DNA of 64,000 bases from NCBI RefSeq assembly GCF_004193775.1, contig NC_041002.1, positions 5,691,261 to 5,755,260 of the forward strand, given 5' to 3'. Origin of the DNA: Glycine soja (lineage: Eukaryota > Streptophyta > Magnoliopsida > Fabales > Fabaceae). Positions within the stretch are counted from its first letter, which is position 1. Each line of letters starts with the position of its first letter. Under the pieces are notes generated by a model. The model ran no database searches, was not told the origin of the DNA, and worked only from the letters and a program-made list of their open reading frames with translations. Both the position numbers and the translations under genes were made by a program. Below, one piece after another: positions 59,457 through 64,000 of the stretch.

Positions 59457-61753
59457 TTATTTTGTGTTCTCTTTGAAATGTAAGCCAGAATTTGCTTTCC
59501 TTTCTCTTAGAATTTTGAGTACTTGGTACCTTCCTAGCATCAAAAGGGTAGCCATTGGGTTTGTGCCTGGTGACTTTGAAAAAGTTGAGCCATCCAATAT
59601 CCTCAATCCCTTTATACCATAAACCTTAGTGCTCATCCACAACCGATCCAATCGTGCAACCCCCATGATAATGATAGAATGTTCTCACATTTTTCTTGCA
59701 AAAGTTTCTTAGATCAACACCAATACCTATCAGTTTTTCTTGCCATGACTCACCAAGGAAAAATGCAATGGACTTTGATCTTGCGATTCGATTGAGCAAT
59801 TTTATCATCTTCACACATTCTTTCATGTCATTTTCACTTGATAGATAGTTGAACCTTACAGAAGGGTTCAGCCTGGGGTATGTGTTGTTCAGTTCTAGCA
59901 CTCCTTTTGAAGTAGGCATTGCTATCTTGGCAGCAATTATAATCCTTGATGAGTTGGAACTTACAGGAGCTATTCCTGCTTCAACTATGATTTTGAAGTC
60001 ATCTGTTATGCCAGCCACTTGGGGTGGATCAGGGAGCCTATTTTGTCATTTAGAATCCACAAAAACTTTGATGCAAGGATTGTATCGCATTCCTTGCCCA
60101 ACCCCTTTCATGTCATGCACTACTTGAATGTTGAACCTTCTTAGCTGTTATTTTGGCCCTATGCCACTTAGTAGTAGAAGTTGAGGGCTACCTAAGGCAC
60201 CTGTTGCCAATATAACATCACCCTTTGAACTTGAATTCTTGACTTGTTTAATGTAGGCTTCATGTGTTTCATCCAAGTTGCCATGACTCTAGATGAACCT
60301 TATACCCTTAGCTCTGGTTTCATTCCTGTTTCCTACAACATTTGAGTGGTCAAAATTCAAAGTGAGTACTGAATTGGGGTTTGAAAAAATCCTAGTGTTA
60401 GTCTTTTTTGTGAAAAAATCCTTTATAAACATTTTAAAGAAAAGAGAACAAAAAGATAAAAGGTTTAACTACTCATTTGGTTTCTTTAGTTACAAAACTC
60501 TCTCTTTCAGTCCCTATGTTTAAAAACATTCCTTTTTAGTCACTACACACCATTTTAATCCCTTTTATTACCTACATATATCATTTTAATTCCATTTAGT
60601 CCCTATGGCGAGAACTAGAAGGGATTAAAAATGGTATTTGCAGGGATTAAAAGGGAATACTTTTAAGTACAGGCCATGGGGACTCAAACAAAGTTATTAT
60701 AACTATAGGAATCAAATAAGTAATTAAACTAAGATACAATAAATTGAACCTTTTTGTAAGTTAAAATCAACCTATGCAGCTCAACTTTTGGAGAAGTTAG
60801 ATGACAATTTCTATAAAAGTAAAAGTGCATAAGTTGATTTTAGCATATGGCAGAAACTCAATTCATTCTACTTCTTTACTTTATTCTTATTTTTGTTTGA
60901 CTTACTATTGTGATGAAAGATGATACTCTTGACTGTGGCATTCAGAAGGATTGTGAGGTTGTTTGGGTTCCTTGCATTTAGAAGGTCAGCTGAGGTGTGT
61001 CTCTTTCCAAACTCATCAAACACACTCCCAGAAATTTGGTTCCCTTGATATGTTCCAAGCTGAAGCCATTGTATGGTAAGACTCCTGCTTCAAGAATGCT
61101 GAATTCAACAACAAATTGCCATTGGGAGAGATAAAAAGGAGGAAAGACAACCTTGGATTCCACCCATTCATATGCTCCCTTGACAAGCTTCTTGTCCCAA
61201 GCAACTTTTCTATCAAATTCCTCACTTGCTCTACTATAAATGCCCCTATTTATAGTTGAACCTCCTCCAAGAACTCTTCCTCTGACATTGCCAACTCCAT
61301 CCTGTGAAGTAAAACTTTGTGCCATTGACATATACTTATTTGTCTTAATTAATGGAAAACCATAGTACGTCTTGTCTATCACCAATGGATTCCCATATAG
61401 TGAACCACCTCTTTCTATGAGTAGCACAGAGAATTTCTCTGACAGTGTAGCAGTTAATGGACAACCACATGTGCCTCCCCCCATTATAATATAGTCATAA
61501 GACTTGCTTGCTACTTCCTTAACATTTGAAGTCATGTGCCATTGCCTACTATTTCCTACATAGTGAAATTAAGTGCTAGTTGAGACTTGAGACCAATCAA
61601 AACATTATTTAAAGCTCAATAAGAAAGGAAACCAGAGTTGCATGGCTTACCTTGAAGTTCAAAAGGGAAAGACAAACCCAAACTTGCAAGGAAGAACAAC
61701 ACACATGCTATGAAAAGAAGCTTATGAACTTGGTTAATTTGTGGAAGTTCCAT
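59457..61753 (-). pseudogene. Broken tandem copy of the HOTHEAD-like GMC gene
   Basis: It is colinear with 46,575-48,781. Exon 1 is 61,753-61,651, with the signal peptide kept (KLLFIACVLFFLASLGLSFP). Exon 2 begins at 61,555 and ends near 60,905. Exon 3 runs from about 60,330 to 59,457. Disablements: a one-base deletion near 61,040 shifts the frame after EHIKGTK; stops lie near 60,291 (CAG to TAG), 60,149 (GAA to TAA) and 60,047 (TGA in place of the codon after DSK); a second frameshift lies near 59,635 after SVVDEH. Exon borders, the FAD motif (one change, IIMGGGTCG) and YHYHGG are still visible. It cannot encode a full enzyme. Intron 2 carries a MITE and the 3' flank carries the intact retrotransposon. 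Confidence 0.9.
60463..60729. mobile_element. MITE in intron 2 of the broken GMC copy
   Basis: The left end 'gtttaactactcatttggtt' is mirrored by the right end, whose reverse complement is 'gtttaattacttatttgatt'. The interior has 'gtccctatg' and 'gggattaaa' words in mirrored order. The matching intron of the intact gene (47,453-47,805, about 350 bp) lacks it, while this intron is about 570 bp. The element therefore landed after the duplication. TSD could not be fixed with certainty. Confidence 0.7.
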
Positions 61754-62003
61754 AGTAGCATTGCAATAATCAATCAGCAAATGCATATTGACTTGTGAGT
61801 AGTAAAGGAAGAACGGACTTTATTTGCGAAAATGTGGGCTATACATACTTCATTTGTTTCTTCTTGGCTAGTGGTAAAAGGGATAATAAATACAGAAAAG
61901 TTTAAAGAATAAGTCTGATGTATTTTATTCATAAAATAGTGTTGTGTGTGTATATATATATATATATACAAGGGTCCTATAATTTCTCATCTATTAAAGG
62001 AAT
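61754..62003. other. 5' flank of the broken GMC copy, with microsatellite
   Basis: Up to about 61,866 the text matches the upstream flank of the intact gene. A (GT)n(AT)n microsatellite is at 61,943-61,969. No gene is present. Confidence 0.6.
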
Positions 62004-63643
62004 TGTTGGATCAAGTGACCTCAGAATAATTAAGAAGGGGGGGGGGTTGAATTAATTATTAATGAACTTTTACTAATTAAAAATTTATCCTTCTTAATGT
62101 TACTAGATTCAATTGGGCTTTTACTATAATGTTAAGAAAGTAAAGAATAGAAATAGAAACTTAACCAAAAGTAAAAGCGATAATTAAAGTGCACAACGAA
62201 AATTAAAGAGTGTAGGGAAGAAGAAGACAAACACAAGAATTTATACTGGTTCGGCAACAACCCGTGCCTACATCTAGTCCCCAAGCGACCTGCGGTCTTT
62301 AAGATTTCTTTTCAACCTTGTAAAATCCTTTACAAGCAAAGATCCACAAGGGATGTACCCTCCCTTGTTCTCTTTGAACAACCAAGTGGATGTACCCTCC
62401 ACTTGAACTGATCCACAAGAGATGTATCATCTCTTGTTCTCAGTTACAACAACCCAAGTAGATGTACCCTCTACTTGTACCACAAAGGATGTACCCTCCA
62501 ATGTGTTAAGACAAAGTTCTTAGGCGGTTAGTCCTTTGAAATCTTTTGTTTAAGGGAAAGAGAAGAATCAAAAGAATTCTCAGACTGTGTCGTTTTGAAT
62601 TCTTTGAAAAGGGAGAAGGGAGACACAAAAGAATTTAGGCGGTAAGTCCTTCGTTCTTTTGGAAAAGGGAGAAGAGAGACACAAAAAGAATTCAGGCGGT
62701 TAGTCCTTGGCGAATTCTTTTTGGCAAAGGGAGAAGAGAATGAAAAGATATAGCACACTTTTGTTTTCTGTGAAAGAACAAGGTTTGCAAACTAGAAAAC
62801 TCAGAAAGCTTTTGGCAAAAGAAGAAGAAGAAGAAGAAGTTCAAAAAGATGTTTAAAGAGATTCAAAGGTTGTAAAATAATATATGAAAAAGTTATATCA
62901 AGTTTTTAAAATGCAAGTCAAGGTCTTGCTTTTATAGACTCTTCGTGTCTGGTCAAGAAAAACCATTGGAAGAGTTATAACCTTGAGAAAAACCTGAAAA
63001 CCATTGGAAGAGTTCAATATCTTGATTTTTATTCAAAACTTGCCACTAGTAATCGATTACAAAAACCATGTAATCGATTACACAAAGCATTTTATGAAAA
63101 GATGTGACTCTTCACAATTGAATTTGAATTTCAATGTTCAGATACACTGGTAATCGATTACCAATGTATTCTAATCGATTACACCATTTAAAAATCAATT
63201 GGAACGTTGCAAATTCAATTAAAAGCTTTTGAAATCAAACTTTGCCACTGGTAATCGATTACAGGAAACTGGTAATTGATTACCAGAGAGTAAAAACTCT
63301 GGTAACTTAAGAAAATTTTGAGAAAAACTCTTTTGAAAAACAAAACTGTGCTATGTATGTTTTTTGAAAAATCTTTTCAATACTTCCCTTGTGAAGTCTT
63401 CTTGATTTCTTCTCTTGAATCTTGAATTCATCTTCTCTTGAATCTTGAAATCAAACTTCTCTTGATTCTTGAATCTTCTTGATTTCTTCTCATGAAACTT
63501 GAAATTAATCTTGATCTTGAACTTGTTAACTCAATCTTGAAATCATTCTTTGGCCTTTTTGTCATCATCTTTGTCATCATTAAAACTGCTTGAATCAACT
63601 TGATTCATTATCATGATTCATCATCAAGAAGCTTGCTTCTACA
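62004..63643. mobile_element. Probable solo LTR, 1.64 kb
   Basis: It starts TGTTGGATCAAG and ends GCTTGCTTCTACA, so TG...CA. It is flanked by ggaat (61,999-62,003) and agaat (63,644-63,648), four of five bases equal. A G-run (about ten G) sits near the left end, as seen in related legume repeats. The interior has repeated 'ggatgtaccctcc' phrases at 62,350-62,490, three 'aggcggttagtcctt'-like units at 62,520-62,710, and ATCGATTAC palindromes at 63,050-63,290. There is no internal element sequence, primer site or second LTR. LTR-LTR recombination would leave such a remnant. Orientation is unknown. Confidence 0.55.
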
Positions 63644-64000
63644 AGAATGACAACTGCACAAATCTGCACAAATTACCTCAGCGGTAATGAAGCCTAATTT
63701 ACAGCTAACATAATATTTGATTGCCTAATACTAATAGAATATTTGACATATCTTAACACCCCCACTCAAGTTGGTGCATGGATATCACACATCTCAACTT
63801 GAATAGAGACTCATTAAACACTCTGCTTGACACTCATTTGGTGAGAACATCAGCCAATTGCAATTCAGATCTTACAAAGGGAAAGGAAATTATTCCAACT
63901 TCAGGATTTTCTTTGATGAAATGTCTATCAATCTCTACTTGCTTTGTTCTATCATGTTGGACAAGATTAAGAGCAATTGTTATAGCCAATGTATTGTCAC
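63644..64000 (-). mobile_element. Ty1/copia element 3' end (RNase H tail and LTR start)
   Basis: Reading the minus strand from 64,000: DNTLAITIALNLVQHDRTKQ, VEIDRHFIKENPEVG, SELQLADVLTK and a stop, then FKLRCVISMHQLEWGC. This is the end of copia RNase H (typical 'HNPVfHdRtKHIevdyHFiRe' and 'qlADiLTK'). The in-frame TGA after ADVLTK shows damage. A G-rich polypurine tract (agtggggg, 63,766-63,759) precedes TGTTAAG at 63,758, the likely LTR start. The LTR then seems to be interrupted at 63,643 by the solo LTR. Confidence 0.7.

Overview
The window reads as nuclear DNA of a flowering plant, most likely a legume close to soybean. Reasons: spliced genes with GT-AG introns, very AT-rich spacers, dense retrotransposon debris, and protein families matching plant ones. 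The legume assignment is inference from retroelement text and from repeated ATCGATTAC-type palindromes. It cannot be proved from the window alone. I saw no bacterial features and no RNA genes.

Layout. Positions 1-11,000 are accessory DNA: a collapsed Ty3/gypsy element with two LTRs, a LINE 3' fragment, small inverted-repeat elements and two unclassified repeat blocks. Positions 11,337-17,784 hold one old but nearly full-length L1-type LINE on the minus strand, with a probable 14-bp target duplication. An AT-rich spacer follows, containing a 2.2-kb palindromic (foldback) element at 21,665-23,850. The first intact gene lies at 25,982-29,613 (+): a seven-exon beta-1,3-galactosyltransferase of the GALT1 type, 639 aa. 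Positions 30,000-45,000 are spacer with broken genes (a ribosomal L18p/L5e-family pseudogene, a ribosomal eS25 fragment) and DNA transposon remains (two hAT, one CACTA end, one long-inverted-repeat element).

The second intact gene is a single-exon RING-H2 protein at 45,352-46,038 (+), resembling Arabidopsis MPSR1. The third is a three-exon HOTHEAD-like GMC oxidoreductase at 48,781-46,575 (-). A tandem copy of the GMC gene at 61,753-59,457 (-) is broken by stops and frameshifts and carries a small MITE in intron 2. Between the two copies sits the most striking object: an apparently intact Ty3/gypsy element of 5.15 kb (54,228-59,378). It has a 1,449-codon open gag-pol, a 5-bp target duplication (ACATA), and LTRs that differ, as far as I could align by eye, only by one 23-bp tandem unit. 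The window ends with a probable 1.6-kb solo LTR (62,004-63,643) and the 3' end of a minus-strand Ty1/copia element.

How it fits together: the host genes are ordinary and encode a Golgi glycosyltransferase, a ubiquitin ligase and a secreted flavoprotein. From memory, the Arabidopsis counterparts of the first two are immediate neighbours (At1g26810 and At1g26800). The 15.7 kb between them here would then be later filling by transposons and pseudogenes. I found no convincing new biochemical system. The novelty is in the recent retrotransposon and in the layered insertion and duplication history.
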